From a virus: a DNA stretch of 45,596 nt. The stretch lies in the IMG/VR virus record IMGVR_UViG_3300036785_001389, positions 1 to 45,596 of that record. One strand, 5' to 3'. Under the pieces are notes generated by a model. The model was not told the origin of the DNA, searched no databases, and was given only the letters and a program-made list of their open reading frames with translations. The position numbers were made by a program, and so were the translations under genes. Below, in pieces: positions 38,856 through 45,596 of the stretch (position 1 is the stretch's first letter; each line of letters begins with the position of its first letter).

Positions 38856-39113
38856 ATGACAACAATCATAGTTAAGCCAGCGAAAGAGAACAGCAAGACA
38901 CGTCGCTATCGCCAGCGTGGTGAAGTGATGGCTAAGCGCCGTGAAGATGCGGAGTTAGCGAAGAAGTTATGCAAAGCCTGGGCGAAGTTAACCCACGTTG
39001 AGTTACCGGTACAGAAAGCGATTTACAGCGGCGCGTGTTGTTTGCCAGAGGTGGCCATGTTCGCGGCCGGGTTCCGCAAAGGCCGCAAAGATGCAACGCA
39101 CATCATCAAGTGA
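38856..39113 (+). CDS. N: N-like early antiterminator
   Basis: 85 residues from ATG 38856 (GGAGGT 5 nt upstream). Arginine-rich RNA-binding motif near the start, ENSKTRRYRQRGEVMAKRRE, resembles P22 N (NAKTRRHERRRKLA) and phage 21 N (AKSRYKARRAELIAERR). The C-terminal LPEVAMFAAGFRKGRK matches LPGVALYAAGHRKSK of P22. First gene of the left operon, preceded by nutL and the structured leader. Binds boxB and modifies RNA polymerase with NusA. Confidence 0.88.
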   Translation: MTTIIVKPAKENSKTRRYRQRGEVMAKRREDAELAKKLCKAWAKLTHVELPVQKAIYSGACCLPEVAMFAAGFRKGRKDATHIIK

Positions 39114-39115
39114 GG

Positions 39116-39616
39116 CTATCTGCCCCTTAGGGATGGCACTTGCTGATAAACCATTGGTGGGACTTCACCCATTTTGTAATCACTTTTACACCGAAGGCAT
39201 GAATGAACAAAATAACCGCCCATGGAATGCTTCTCCGTACTTGGCTGCAGTACAGATATTACCGAGTTTTGATAACAATTTGTGCAAAGGTAATGCTCTG
39301 GAATGTTTTCTTCGGCAGGAAGCTTACTGACATAAACAAATGCTCCAGAAGCCATTTTATGCGGAGAGTAACGCTTAGACTGGGCATTAAAACTATCCCT
39401 ATCAGCTTTTTCCTTCTCGAGATTCACTATCTTCTCTCTGTAATAGTTGATGAGCTCTTCAAGATTTATATTTTGCATTTGAAGCGTAGATAACCTGTCT
39501 CTTAGGTCAAAAGTAGCCTGCTGGATTTCAGCGTCTGATTTTGCGTCTTGAATAACTTTAACAAGACTAAAGGCCTCTTTTAGTGCTGCCAGGGATGCGC
39601 CAATTTCAGCGATCAT
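39116..39616 (-). CDS. coiled-coil zinc-ribbon protein in the sieB-like slot
   Basis: 166 residues from ATG 39616 (AGAGAG 8 nt upstream; a GTG at 39625 is less likely). Two parts: N-terminal helices and coiled coil (about 1-75, with LSTLQMQNINLEELINYYRE) and a C-terminal zinc ribbon, CTNC ... CLRC (about 108-142). Transcribed against the PL operon, tail to tail with N (2-nt gap), and served by its own promoter. Phage P22 keeps sieB in this same place and orientation. A superinfection exclusion or lysogenic-conversion role is inferred from location. Confidence 0.6.
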   Translation of the reverse strand: MIAEIGASLAALKEAFSLVKVIQDAKSDAEIQQATFDLRDRLSTLQMQNINLEELINYYREKIVNLEKEKADRDSFNAQSKRYSPHKMASGAFVYVSKLPAEENIPEHYLCTNCYQNSVISVLQPSTEKHSMGGYFVHSCLRCKSDYKMGEVPPMVYQQVPSLRGR

Positions 39617-39651
39617 ATCAATCACTCTCTAACTGTAGGGGTGATTGAAGT

Positions 39652-39680
39652 TTATCCGATTTCTCGCTGTAGGGGTACAA
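39652..39680 (-). promoter_or_regulatory. candidate promoter for the zinc-ribbon gene
   Basis: Minus strand TTGTAC (39680-39675), 17 nt, GGATAA (39657-39652), 36 bp before the start codon. CCCCTACAG is repeated twice around it (about 39633-39641 and 39668-39676) and may be an operator. Confidence 0.5.
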
Positions 39681-39781
39681 CGGGAATCCTCGCCGCCTGA
39701 GAGGGTTAAAAAAGCAGGCAACTAATTATATTCATTGCTAATTAACACGGACAGTTGATGTCTGGGGAAAGCGCTAACACA

Positions 39782-39806
39782 AAGCCTCTTCGGAGGCTTT
39801 TCTTTT
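39782..39806 (+). terminator. early left terminator (tL-like)
   Basis: AAGCCTC-TTCG-GAGGCTT followed by TTCTTTT. First strong terminator after N in the left operon, so antitermination by N should be needed to reach recT. Confidence 0.85.
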
Positions 39807-39819
39807 AACTGGAGAGCAG

Positions 39820-39999
39820 ATGAAAACTTTATCTATCGGCATGTCAATTCTCGGCATAGCTGCAGTAATCGGCTGGATTATGAACGTGTGGAAAATCATT
39901 GATACCGGATTCGTTTTGGCTTCATGGGGTGGCCTGCAGGTTGCCAGAGTAATTGGTGTTTTCGTGGCTCCGCTGGGTGCAGTTCTGGGCTGGTTCTAA
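39820..39999 (+). CDS. 59-residue membrane protein
   Basis: GGAGAG 5 nt before ATG 39820. Begins MKTLSIGMSILGIAAVIGWI; two hydrophobic segments with a short loop (NVWKIIDTGF) and a second one VIGVFVAPLGAVLGWF. Unrecognised; one of a set of small early left membrane proteins, the place where lambdoid phages carry Kil and Sie-type functions. Confidence 0.6.
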   Translation: MKTLSIGMSILGIAAVIGWIMNVWKIIDTGFVLASWGGLQVARVIGVFVAPLGAVLGWF

Positions 40000-40019
40000 C
40001 AACTTCTGGAGGGTGCAGT

Positions 40020-40112
40020 ATGCCGTACAACACAAAGATTTGGTTTGGTGTATTAGTCGTCTGCGCCCTCTTCTGGTCGCTGGTTATTATTGGAATGATA
40101 GGAGTGTCGTGA
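40020..40112 (+). CDS. 30-residue single-span membrane peptide
   Basis: MPYNTKIWFGVLVVCALFWS followed by LVIIGMIGVS. GGAGGG 6 nt before ATG 40020. The stop overlaps the next start (TGATG). Very short, but ribosome site, coupling and a clean membrane span support it. Confidence 0.5.
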   Translation: MPYNTKIWFGVLVVCALFWSLVIIGMIGVS

Positions 40113-40336
40113 TGAGCAAAGAAACAGGTGGTCAGGCGTTTCCGCGCCAGCAGTGGGAATACGACGGGCAAAGCAACGTTCTGCAGTACCAAGAGGAAGG
40201 TATGACTTTGCGCGATTACCTCGCCGCGAAAGCCATGCAATCACTCCCGCTATCCATTAGCCACAATGAACAAGAGCTTATTGCACATTCTGCATATGGG
40301 ATGGCCGACGCCATGCTGAAAGCTCGCAATAACTGA
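40112..40336 (+). CDS. 74-residue conserved small phage protein
   Basis: Starts MSKETGGQAFPRQQWEYDGQ and has GMTLRDYLAAKAMQ (about 30-43) and AYGMADAMLKAR at the end. This pattern recurs in many small enterobacterial phage proteins of unknown role. GGAG 8 nt before ATG 40112. Longer upstream extension in frame lacks a ribosome site. Confidence 0.7.
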   Translation: MSKETGGQAFPRQQWEYDGQSNVLQYQEEGMTLRDYLAAKAMQSLPLSISHNEQELIAHSAYGMADAMLKARNN

Positions 40337-40451
40337 CCATCCCAAAGCTCATATCCGTGTGGGCTTGCTGATGTACCAGCAATACGAATACCCCTCTTAT
40401 CATCACTTCGGGCTGCAGAAATGCGGCCCATTTTCTTACTCGGAGAAATAC

Positions 40452-40760
40452 ATGACAAAGTTTCGCGTTTGGCATATCCCTCAAATCCCTATGAAGTCAT
40501 TCAACGTTGAAGTGGAAAGTGTTGAAGAGGGTGTTCGCCTGATGGACACGCTTGCTAATTACGACGCGTTCCAATACGAAAACAACATCAAGCCCGATTA
40601 CTGCAACATGAACGGACTCCAGATGTGGGATGAGTCGCTAACCGAAGAAGATATGCGCGACATGGACTTATCTGATAAGTGGGTCGATTGGTACAACGAT
40701 GATTACGATGATCCGCGTGATTATATCGAAAGCCTCAATGAAGAAACCACAGCCGCCTAG
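40452..40760 (+). CDS. 102-residue strongly acidic early protein
   Basis: GGAG 7 nt before ATG 40452. N-terminal half TKFRVWHIPQIPMKSFNVEV is neutral, then DYCNMNGLQMWDESLTEEDM and WVDWYNDDYDDPRDYIE, with very high Asp, Glu and aromatic content. Acidic early proteins are sometimes DNA mimics blocking restriction or other DNA-binding enzymes, but here that is speculation. Family of small phage proteins in left operons, function unknown. Followed by a strong terminator. Confidence 0.65.
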   Translation: MTKFRVWHIPQIPMKSFNVEVESVEEGVRLMDTLANYDAFQYENNIKPDYCNMNGLQMWDESLTEEDMRDMDLSDKWVDWYNDDYDDPRDYIESLNEETTAA

Positions 40761-40772
40761 AGCGGCTTTTTT
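40751..40772 (+). terminator. second early left terminator
   Basis: AGCCGC-ctaga-GCGGCT followed by TTTTTATT; overlaps the end of the acidic gene. Confidence 0.85.
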
Positions 40773-40841
40773 ATTCCCATCGCTAAGCCAATTTACGAGT
40801 TGGTTCAGCAATGAATACCTATCAATCAAAGGAGAGATGCC

Positions 40842-41843
40842 GTGAGCGAGTCTACCGATTTAACCGTTATCGACATTAAGCCGGAACAAGCACCGGCTCT
40901 ATATATCCCAAACGGTCTTGATGCATACCTGGAACATATCAAGGCAAGCGTCAATGAAGCCCCAGATCTGAGCACAAAGAAGGGTCGCGACCGTGTTGCT
41001 TCCTTGGCAGCACAAGTAAGCCGTAGCAAGACAGCAGTTGAAAAGCCGGGACGTGAGTACCTGAAGCGACTTAAAGAAGCTGTAAAGCCCGCTGAGCAAG
41101 AAATTAAGCGATTCGTTGATGCCTGCGATGATCTACGCGACGAAACTCGACGCCCACTCACCGAATGGGAAGCAGAACAAGAACGTATTGCAGCAGAGAA
41201 AGCCGCTGAAGATGAGCGTTTGCGCATTGAGGCTGAAGAATTGGCGGCGCGTGAAGCGCTGAAAAAGCAATTCGAATCCGATCACGAAATCGCCCTGCTT
41301 CTTAATGAGAATTTTGACCGTGATGCTGCAGAGGCTAGAGCCGAAGCCGAGCGGAAACGCATTGCTCATGAAGAAGAATTAAAACGCCATGCAGCAGAAC
41401 AGGCCCGCGTGGAGGCTGAGCAGAAAGCAAAGGCTGAACTTGAAGCAGCGGCACGGCGTGAAGCCGAAGCGCAGGCAGCAAAAGAGCGCGCAGAACGTGA
41501 AGCCAAAGAGGCAGCAGAATTAGCAGAACGCCAGCGTATCGAAGCGCAACAGAAAGCGGAACGTGAGAAGCAGGAAGCTATCGCCACCGAACAACGCAAA
41601 GCACAGGAAGCAGCTGACAAGGTAAAGCGCGAAGCCGATCAAAAAGAAGCCGCACGACTTGCAGAAGAAAAGCGAATTGCTGATGAAGCAACTAAACGTG
41701 CCGCTGATGTTGAGCATCGCAAGACAGTAAACAACAAAGCCTTGTCGGATTTAATCGCCGCTGGCGTCCCGGAAGACTGCGCCAAGAAATGCATCACTGC
41801 CATAGCTAAAGGCGAAGTTTCAGCCATCCGCATTACCTACTAA
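40842..41843 (+). CDS. long coiled-coil protein of the recombination operon (TolA-like in composition)
   Basis: 333 residues from GTG 40842 (GGAGA 8 nt upstream). Residues about 110-300 are a near-continuous Ala/Glu/Lys/Arg/Gln coiled coil (EAERKRIAHEEELKRHAAEQ and similar). The ends are compact: N-terminal about 100 residues (KKGRDRVASLAAQVSRSKTA) and C-terminal LSDLIAAGVPEDCAKKCITA. Proteins of this type precede recT/exo in many P22- and Rac-like operons and are wrongly named TolA. Role in recombination is likely but unproven. Confidence 0.75.
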   Translation: MSESTDLTVIDIKPEQAPALYIPNGLDAYLEHIKASVNEAPDLSTKKGRDRVASLAAQVSRSKTAVEKPGREYLKRLKEAVKPAEQEIKRFVDACDDLRDETRRPLTEWEAEQERIAAEKAAEDERLRIEAEELAAREALKKQFESDHEIALLLNENFDRDAAEARAEAERKRIAHEEELKRHAAEQARVEAEQKAKAELEAAARREAEAQAAKERAEREAKEAAELAERQRIEAQQKAEREKQEAIATEQRKAQEAADKVKREADQKEAARLAEEKRIADEATKRAADVEHRKTVNNKALSDLIAAGVPEDCAKKCITAIAKGEVSAIRITY

Positions 41844-41864
41844 TCAAATCACAAGGACTAAGCC

Positions 41865-41999
41865 ATGCAATATGCCGTTGCAGGGTGGCCTATTGCTGGC
41901 TGCCAGAACGAATCACTACTCGAAATTATCACTCGCCGGATGCGCGTTATCGGGCGTTGGTTGAAAGACACGTTAAATCAGCCGGGGAATCCTCTATGA
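41865..41999 (+). CDS. 44-residue small conserved protein
   Basis: Complete short frame starting MQYAVAGWPIAGCQNESLLE, ending LNQPGNPL. The AVAGWP, CxxESLLxxITR and LNQPG elements belong to a widespread small protein in enterobacterial lambdoid left operons. AAGGA 9 nt upstream. Its TGA overlaps the next start. Confidence 0.7.
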   Translation: MQYAVAGWPIAGCQNESLLEIITRRMRVIGRWLKDTLNQPGNPL

Positions 42000-42103
42000 A
42001 CCTACCCAGGGCGCTACAACTCTTGGCTCGGTTAGCCATTGAGAAGAACGATGACACCCTATTCCAGCTGGCTAATTCACTTTTCTATCGGGGGATAAAA
42101 TGA
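41996..42103 (+). CDS. 35-residue protein
   Basis: MNLPRALQLLARLAIEKNDD ends with LFYRGIK. ATGA overlap on both sides (with 41865-41999 and 42100-42390). Helical and short; unrecognised. Confidence 0.5.
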   Translation: MNLPRALQLLARLAIEKNDDTLFQLANSLFYRGIK

Positions 42104-42390
42104 ATCCTTTCGCTAATTATGACCGTGCCGACGAGGCGCAGAACGACAAGGCGGCATATCAACAGGCTCGCGACGAATGGATACGCGACAAGGCTGATGA
42201 GCTATCAAAGAAATGGCCTGAGCAGTTGAGTATGTTCGCCAACCCGTTTCTACGCGTCAGTTTGGGCCTCTATGACGACGAATCACAGGATGCCTATGCA
42301 GAGATGGTAGATAAGCTCTGTGTCGCTCAGGCGACAAAGCAAGCCAGTGAGAATGAGTGGATGAACGGAACATTTAGAGAGGTGGCGTGA
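42100..42390 (+). CDS. 96-residue acidic hypothetical protein
   Basis: MNPFANYDRADEAQNDKAAY; helical, acidic, ends FREVA. Overlaps its neighbours by a few bases at both ends, immediately before recT. Possibly an accessory of recombination. Unrecognised. Confidence 0.6.
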   Translation: MNPFANYDRADEAQNDKAAYQQARDEWIRDKADELSKKWPEQLSMFANPFLRVSLGLYDDESQDAYAEMVDKLCVAQATKQASENEWMNGTFREVA

Positions 42391-43322
42391 TGGATTTGGT
42401 GCAGTTTGTTGAGCAGCAAGAAAGTCTGTTCATACCAGCGGTAAGCGATCCGGGCATCAAGTGGGAGCGAGAAAAGCAATTTGCCATCCAAGCGCTGCAA
42501 AAGAACGAAAGCCTTGGAAAGACAGCAAGAGCAAATCCAATTAGCACCCAGAACGCCATCATCAACGTGGCGGCAATTGGCATCTCGCTAAACCCAGCAT
42601 CAAAGCTGGCTTATCTAGTGCCTCGTGATGGCGCTGTGTGCCTTGATATTAGCTACATGGGCCTGATGCATATAGCGCAGCAATCAGGAGCCGTGCAGTG
42701 GTGCCAAGCGCTGGTAGTGCGGAAGAATGACAAGTTCAAACGGACAGCGATTGACCGCGCCCCACTGCACGAATTCAGTGATTTTTCGACCGAAGAAGAG
42801 CGCGGTGAGATTGTGGGTGCCTATTGCGTAGCTAAGACAGCTGAAGGCGACTATCTCACCCATACGATGCCGATTGCTAAAATTTTTGGTATCCGTGACC
42901 GCTCTTCTGGCTGGAAGGCGTATGTAGCTAAGCGCATTAAATCTACACCGTGGGCAACTGACGAAGAGCAGATGATACTTAAGACCGTGGTTAAGCAGGC
43001 AGTTAAATACTGGCCTCGCCGTGATCGCTTGGACGCAGCAATCGACTATGTGAACACGGAGGCCGGTGAAGGAATTAATTTCAATCAGGAGCAATCTCAC
43101 CCCGAGAAGGATGTCACCGGCATTACCCAGGAACAGTCAGATCGCATTAACTCAATCCTTATCTCTGTGGATTCGACATTTGATAGCCTGAAGAAGGCGT
43201 GTCTATCAATGACTGGCCGCAACGTCGAAAGCCAAGCGGATTTGACCTGTGCCGAAGCGGATAAACTCATTTCCAGCTTAGAGCGGAAACTTGCCGCCAA
43301 GGAGACGGCAAATGCTGCATAA
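42390..43322 (+). CDS. recT: RecT single-strand annealing protein
   Basis: 310 residues from ATG 42390 (GAGGTG 5 nt upstream; TGATG with the upstream stop). Conserved RecT core: NAIINVAAIGISLNPASKLA-YLVPRDGAVCLDISYMGLMHIA (about 54-95), WKAYVAKRIKSTPWATDEEQ, QAVKYWPRRDRLDAAIDYVN. C-terminal tail is acidic and variable. Binds single-stranded DNA and anneals it for phage recombination with the adjacent exonuclease. Confidence 0.95.
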   Translation: MDLVQFVEQQESLFIPAVSDPGIKWEREKQFAIQALQKNESLGKTARANPISTQNAIINVAAIGISLNPASKLAYLVPRDGAVCLDISYMGLMHIAQQSGAVQWCQALVVRKNDKFKRTAIDRAPLHEFSDFSTEEERGEIVGAYCVAKTAEGDYLTHTMPIAKIFGIRDRSSGWKAYVAKRIKSTPWATDEEQMILKTVVKQAVKYWPRRDRLDAAIDYVNTEAGEGINFNQEQSHPEKDVTGITQEQSDRINSILISVDSTFDSLKKACLSMTGRNVESQADLTCAEADKLISSLERKLAAKETANAA

Positions 43323-44013
43323 CGACCTAGCATCCGAAAAACTTGGATTTGATGTATCGGCAATATCGCAGGGAAGCGATGAGTGGAAGAAATGCAGACT
43401 GGCATGCATAACAGCATCACGCGTTGGAGACATCCTGACGGAACCGCGCACCAAGGCTGATAAAGAAGCTGGCTTGCTTTCCGGCATGGCAGAAACATAC
43501 ATGATGGAACTGATTGCTGAGGTATGCACCGGCACAATTCCTGATGAGATACCGGCCCGCCCCCTGCTCTGGGGAAAAAAGCATGAAGATGCCGCACGGA
43601 TGCTTTTTGAGTTTGAAAACGATTTAACCATCGATCTACCCCCCATCTACTACAAAGACGAAACCATGCGTTGTGCTTGCTCACCAGATGGCATGTGCAG
43701 CGATGGGAGAGGCCTTGAGCTTAAGTCGCCTTACACCTCATCTCAGTACGTAAGATCTCGCCTTGGCAGCTTGGATGCCGTTAAAAGGGAGTACATGGCA
43801 CAGGTTCAGTATTCCATGTGGGTAACGGGTTGTGATGAGTGGTGGTTCAGCAATTACGACCCGCGCATGAGAAGGGAAAACATGCACTCGATCATCATCT
43901 CAAAAGACAACGAATTCCAGGATGCCTTTGAAACAAAAATCCCAGGATTTATCGCTCGGATGGACGAGGCGCTAGCAATCATGGGATTTGAATTCTTCGA
44001 CCAATGGAGGTGA
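43312..44013 (+). CDS. YqaJ/lambda exonuclease-type 5'-3' exonuclease
   Basis: 233 residues from ATG 43312 (AAGGAG 7 nt upstream; start overlaps recT end). GSDEWKKCRLACITASRVGD is the start of the YqaJ domain. Catalytic PD-(D/E)xK: CSPDGM, then LELKSPYT about 12 residues later (Glu and Lys), and MAQVQYSMWVTG with the conserved Gln. Makes 3' single strands for RecT. Length is near that of lambda exonuclease (226). Confidence 0.93.
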   Translation: MLHNDLASEKLGFDVSAISQGSDEWKKCRLACITASRVGDILTEPRTKADKEAGLLSGMAETYMMELIAEVCTGTIPDEIPARPLLWGKKHEDAARMLFEFENDLTIDLPPIYYKDETMRCACSPDGMCSDGRGLELKSPYTSSQYVRSRLGSLDAVKREYMAQVQYSMWVTGCDEWWFSNYDPRMRRENMHSIIISKDNEFQDAFETKIPGFIARMDEALAIMGFEFFDQWR

Positions 44014-44016
44014 GCC

Positions 44017-44379
44017 ATGGCTGAAAGATGGCAAGAATACGAGAAGGTTTTTCTACGGCAGGCCCCGGTAAATATGGAAATTGAAATCATCGCAAGGAAG
44101 CTGGAGCGAACCGAGGCGGCAATAATTCAGCAAGCCAAGAAAATGAAACTGCGCCGGGTTGGCGATTTTAAATTGAAGTACAACAACCCGAAACGCGTTC
44201 TAAGCAAATGGAGATGCTTAATCAAGCCCTGCGACAGATGGACATCAGAAGAATTATCCCTCTTTAACACCCATTCCAACCAGCAAATATCAGAACTCAC
44301 CGGCAGAAGTGAAGCTAGCATCGGCGACCGTCGACTGCTTGAAAACTTGCGCCGCAATGGCTGGCTAACAAAAAACTAA
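44017..44379 (+). CDS. Myb/SANT-like HTH protein
   Basis: 120 residues, basic. Two HTH-like repeats: about 1-50 (RWQEYEKVFLRQAPVNMEIE, EIIARKLERTEAAIIQQAKK) and about 73-115 (RWTSEELSLFNTHSNQQISE, LTGRSEASIGDR). Starts 3 nt after exo. Resembles the gene at 32662-33027. Likely a DNA-binding accessory to recombination; function unknown. Confidence 0.6.
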   Translation: MAERWQEYEKVFLRQAPVNMEIEIIARKLERTEAAIIQQAKKMKLRRVGDFKLKYNNPKRVLSKWRCLIKPCDRWTSEELSLFNTHSNQQISELTGRSEASIGDRRLLENLRRNGWLTKN

Positions 44380-44397
44380 CTCCATCCGGAGGCAATC

Positions 44398-45411
44398 ATG
44401 AGCACTCACCCTCTCCATGCGAATAACTTTCGTAGAGATGCCATTTCTCGCGGGAACGTGATGACGTCTCCGGGGAAATTAATTTCAGCCATTAAGTTGG
44501 AAAACATCAACCCCCACTCACCACTGGCAAAGCTTGGCTGGACGCACTATCTACCAGCCGACAATCTCCACTCGCCAGATGGTGACTACACATACGTCTA
44601 TCAGCTATTCACAGACAGCTACAGGGTCATTCACACGGTCGTCAGAGAGGATGACTTGCCCTGCAGCAAGCTGATGCCGGGTGAAATCCAATATTTGAAG
44701 CATCTGCTGATAAACATTGGCAAAGACAAACCTGACATGGGTGAGCGCAGATTCAAAGCATCCATGTTCCTGGGTGAGGAGTTGAGTGAAGTTACCACTC
44801 ATTTTGGATTCAACACCGGCATCAAAAAGGCGATCAGTCGCGGCTACCGATTAACGCCTGAGCAGATAGAAGCGCAGCCAAAGCCAGACAATAGCTACTC
44901 AGAGGATGAGGCTAGCTACATCATGAAGAACTGCGAAAGGCTATCAATTGATGCCATAAGCAGCGCGTGTCAAAGGACAAGGCTAGAAATTGGTCGATTC
45001 ATCAACTCCCACAAAAACGACAAAATCCAGGCTCAGATTAAATCTGACATTAAAGCTGGCGACTCAAGTAGTTACACGGATGAAGACATAAAATACATCG
45101 TTGAAAATATAGGGAAAATGCCAACGATAGAAATCGCCAACCACTGCAAAAAGACCAAACAATCAATCATTACATGGGCAAACGCTCACGGATTTTCCAC
45201 TGCGTTCTTTTATACCCCGTGGGGGCCGCGCGACGAGTATCAATTATCCCGATTTTATATTGACGGCGAGCCAATCCACACCATTGCGGAGCTGATGGAG
45301 CGGTCACCGAAACAAATAGCCAGCCGAGTAGCAGTGCTGATAGCCAGTGGCAAATACCCAGATATGAAGCCAAGGCCACGCGGCCGCATTCCAAAAATCA
45401 AACAAGCTTAA
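44398..45411 (+). CDS. protein with three Myb/SANT-like C-terminal repeats
   Basis: 337 residues. The first 150 residues have no pattern I know (LENINPHSPLAKLGWTHYLP, then helices). Then three HTH-like repeats at about 163-205 (YSEDEASYIMKNCERLSIDA), 223-265 (YTDEDIKYIVENIGKMPTIE) and 275-325 (WGPRDEYQLSRFYIDGEPIH), each opening with an aromatic-x-x-x-(D/E) and ending in a recognition-helix-like part. Basic tail KPRPRGRIPKIKQA. GGAGG 8 nt before ATG. Confidence 0.6.
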   Translation: MSTHPLHANNFRRDAISRGNVMTSPGKLISAIKLENINPHSPLAKLGWTHYLPADNLHSPDGDYTYVYQLFTDSYRVIHTVVREDDLPCSKLMPGEIQYLKHLLINIGKDKPDMGERRFKASMFLGEELSEVTTHFGFNTGIKKAISRGYRLTPEQIEAQPKPDNSYSEDEASYIMKNCERLSIDAISSACQRTRLEIGRFINSHKNDKIQAQIKSDIKAGDSSSYTDEDIKYIVENIGKMPTIEIANHCKKTKQSIITWANAHGFSTAFFYTPWGPRDEYQLSRFYIDGEPIHTIAELMERSPKQIASRVAVLIASGKYPDMKPRPRGRIPKIKQA

Positions 45412-45425
45412 CAAGAGGAATTTGT

Positions 45426-45596
45426 ATGTCAGCACGAATTAACGAGGAATTAGCCCCTACATACGAAGCCTTGAAGGCTGAGCGCGATGCGCTGGCTGTG
45501 GAGAATGCGGCGCTGCTGGAAGTTATCGGAGAACTTCGCAGGCAAGCTGTTTATGGTCGGCGCAATTCTCACAACTGCGGCCCATTCCAATACTCG
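45426..45596 (+). CDS. coiled-coil protein, cut by the right edge
   Basis: At least 57 codons from ATG 45426 (AGAGGA 8 nt upstream). MSARINEELAPTYEALKAER and then a helical coiled coil (DALAVENAALLEVIGELRRQ), a pattern of Ead/Ea22-type early left proteins. Incomplete, so no firm call. Confidence 0.6.
   Translation, partial: MSARINEELAPTYEALKAERDALAVENAALLEVIGELRRQAVYGRRNSHNCGPFQYS

Noticed and set aside
40826-41620. long minus-strand frames opposite the coiled-coil gene
   Set aside because: These Ser/Ala/Arg-rich frames are shadows of the GAA/GCA-rich coding strand and have no ribosome sites.
1-45596. CRISPR array, insertion sequence, integrase, attachment site
   Set aside because: No regularly spaced repeat series, no transposase or integrase frame, and no duplicated tRNA-end sequence found by reading.

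Overview
The window is most of a temperate, contractile-tailed (myovirus-type) phage or prophage of an enterobacterial (Enterobacterales) host. The immunity, N/nut, Nin, CII and PRE logic is lambdoid. The virion genes resemble a Mu/P2-type tail joined to a P22-type head (coat plus separate scaffold, no visible protease). No integrase, excisionase or attachment site is visible, so the genome continues beyond at least the right edge, where a gene is cut. All identifications were read from the sequence and remembered family motifs; no search was run.

Layout. 1-24.0 kb (minus strand), read from promoter-proximal to distal: terminase small and large subunits, portal, scaffold, coat, head-tail connectors, sheath, tube, tail chaperones with a -1 frameshift, tape measure, baseplate hub, spike and wedge, then three tail-fibre-type genes, one with an SGNH-esterase signature. 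24.0-27.6 kb (minus): accessory genes including an HExxH peptidase-like protein, a DUF2829/Tad2-like protein and an HTH-metallophosphoesterase. 27.7-29.4 kb: lysis cassette (two holin-like proteins, GH24 lysozyme, a third membrane protein, nested Rz/Rz1 spanins). 29.4-30.4 kb: about 1 kb without a confident gene, holding a proposed late promoter, leader and terminator. 30.4-37.5 kb (minus): Q-like candidate, NinH, NinG, small genes, NinB, DnaB-type helicase, O-like initiator with internal iterons, CII, Cro. 37.5-38.6 kb: immunity switch. 38.6-45.6 kb (plus): nutL, a structured leader, N, small early genes, RecT, a YqaJ/lambda-exonuclease-type nuclease and proteins with Myb/SANT-like repeats.

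How it works together. CI and Cro contest three operators at PR and three at PL. CII can start cI from a PRE almost identical to that of lambda. N is expected to act at two nut sites sharing one 8-nt boxB loop, carrying polymerase through early terminators. The Q-like protein would do the same for late genes. The most unusual part is the switch: CI keeps the S24 serine but has no lysine where the catalytic one should be and a Pro-Gly in place of Ala-Gly, while a near-consensus LexA box lies 130 bp past the end of cI. This suggests SOS induction through a LexA-controlled factor instead of CI self-cleavage. A large branched RNA between nutL and N, closed by a stem of about 23 bp abutting the N ribosome site, is the other main candidate for something new.
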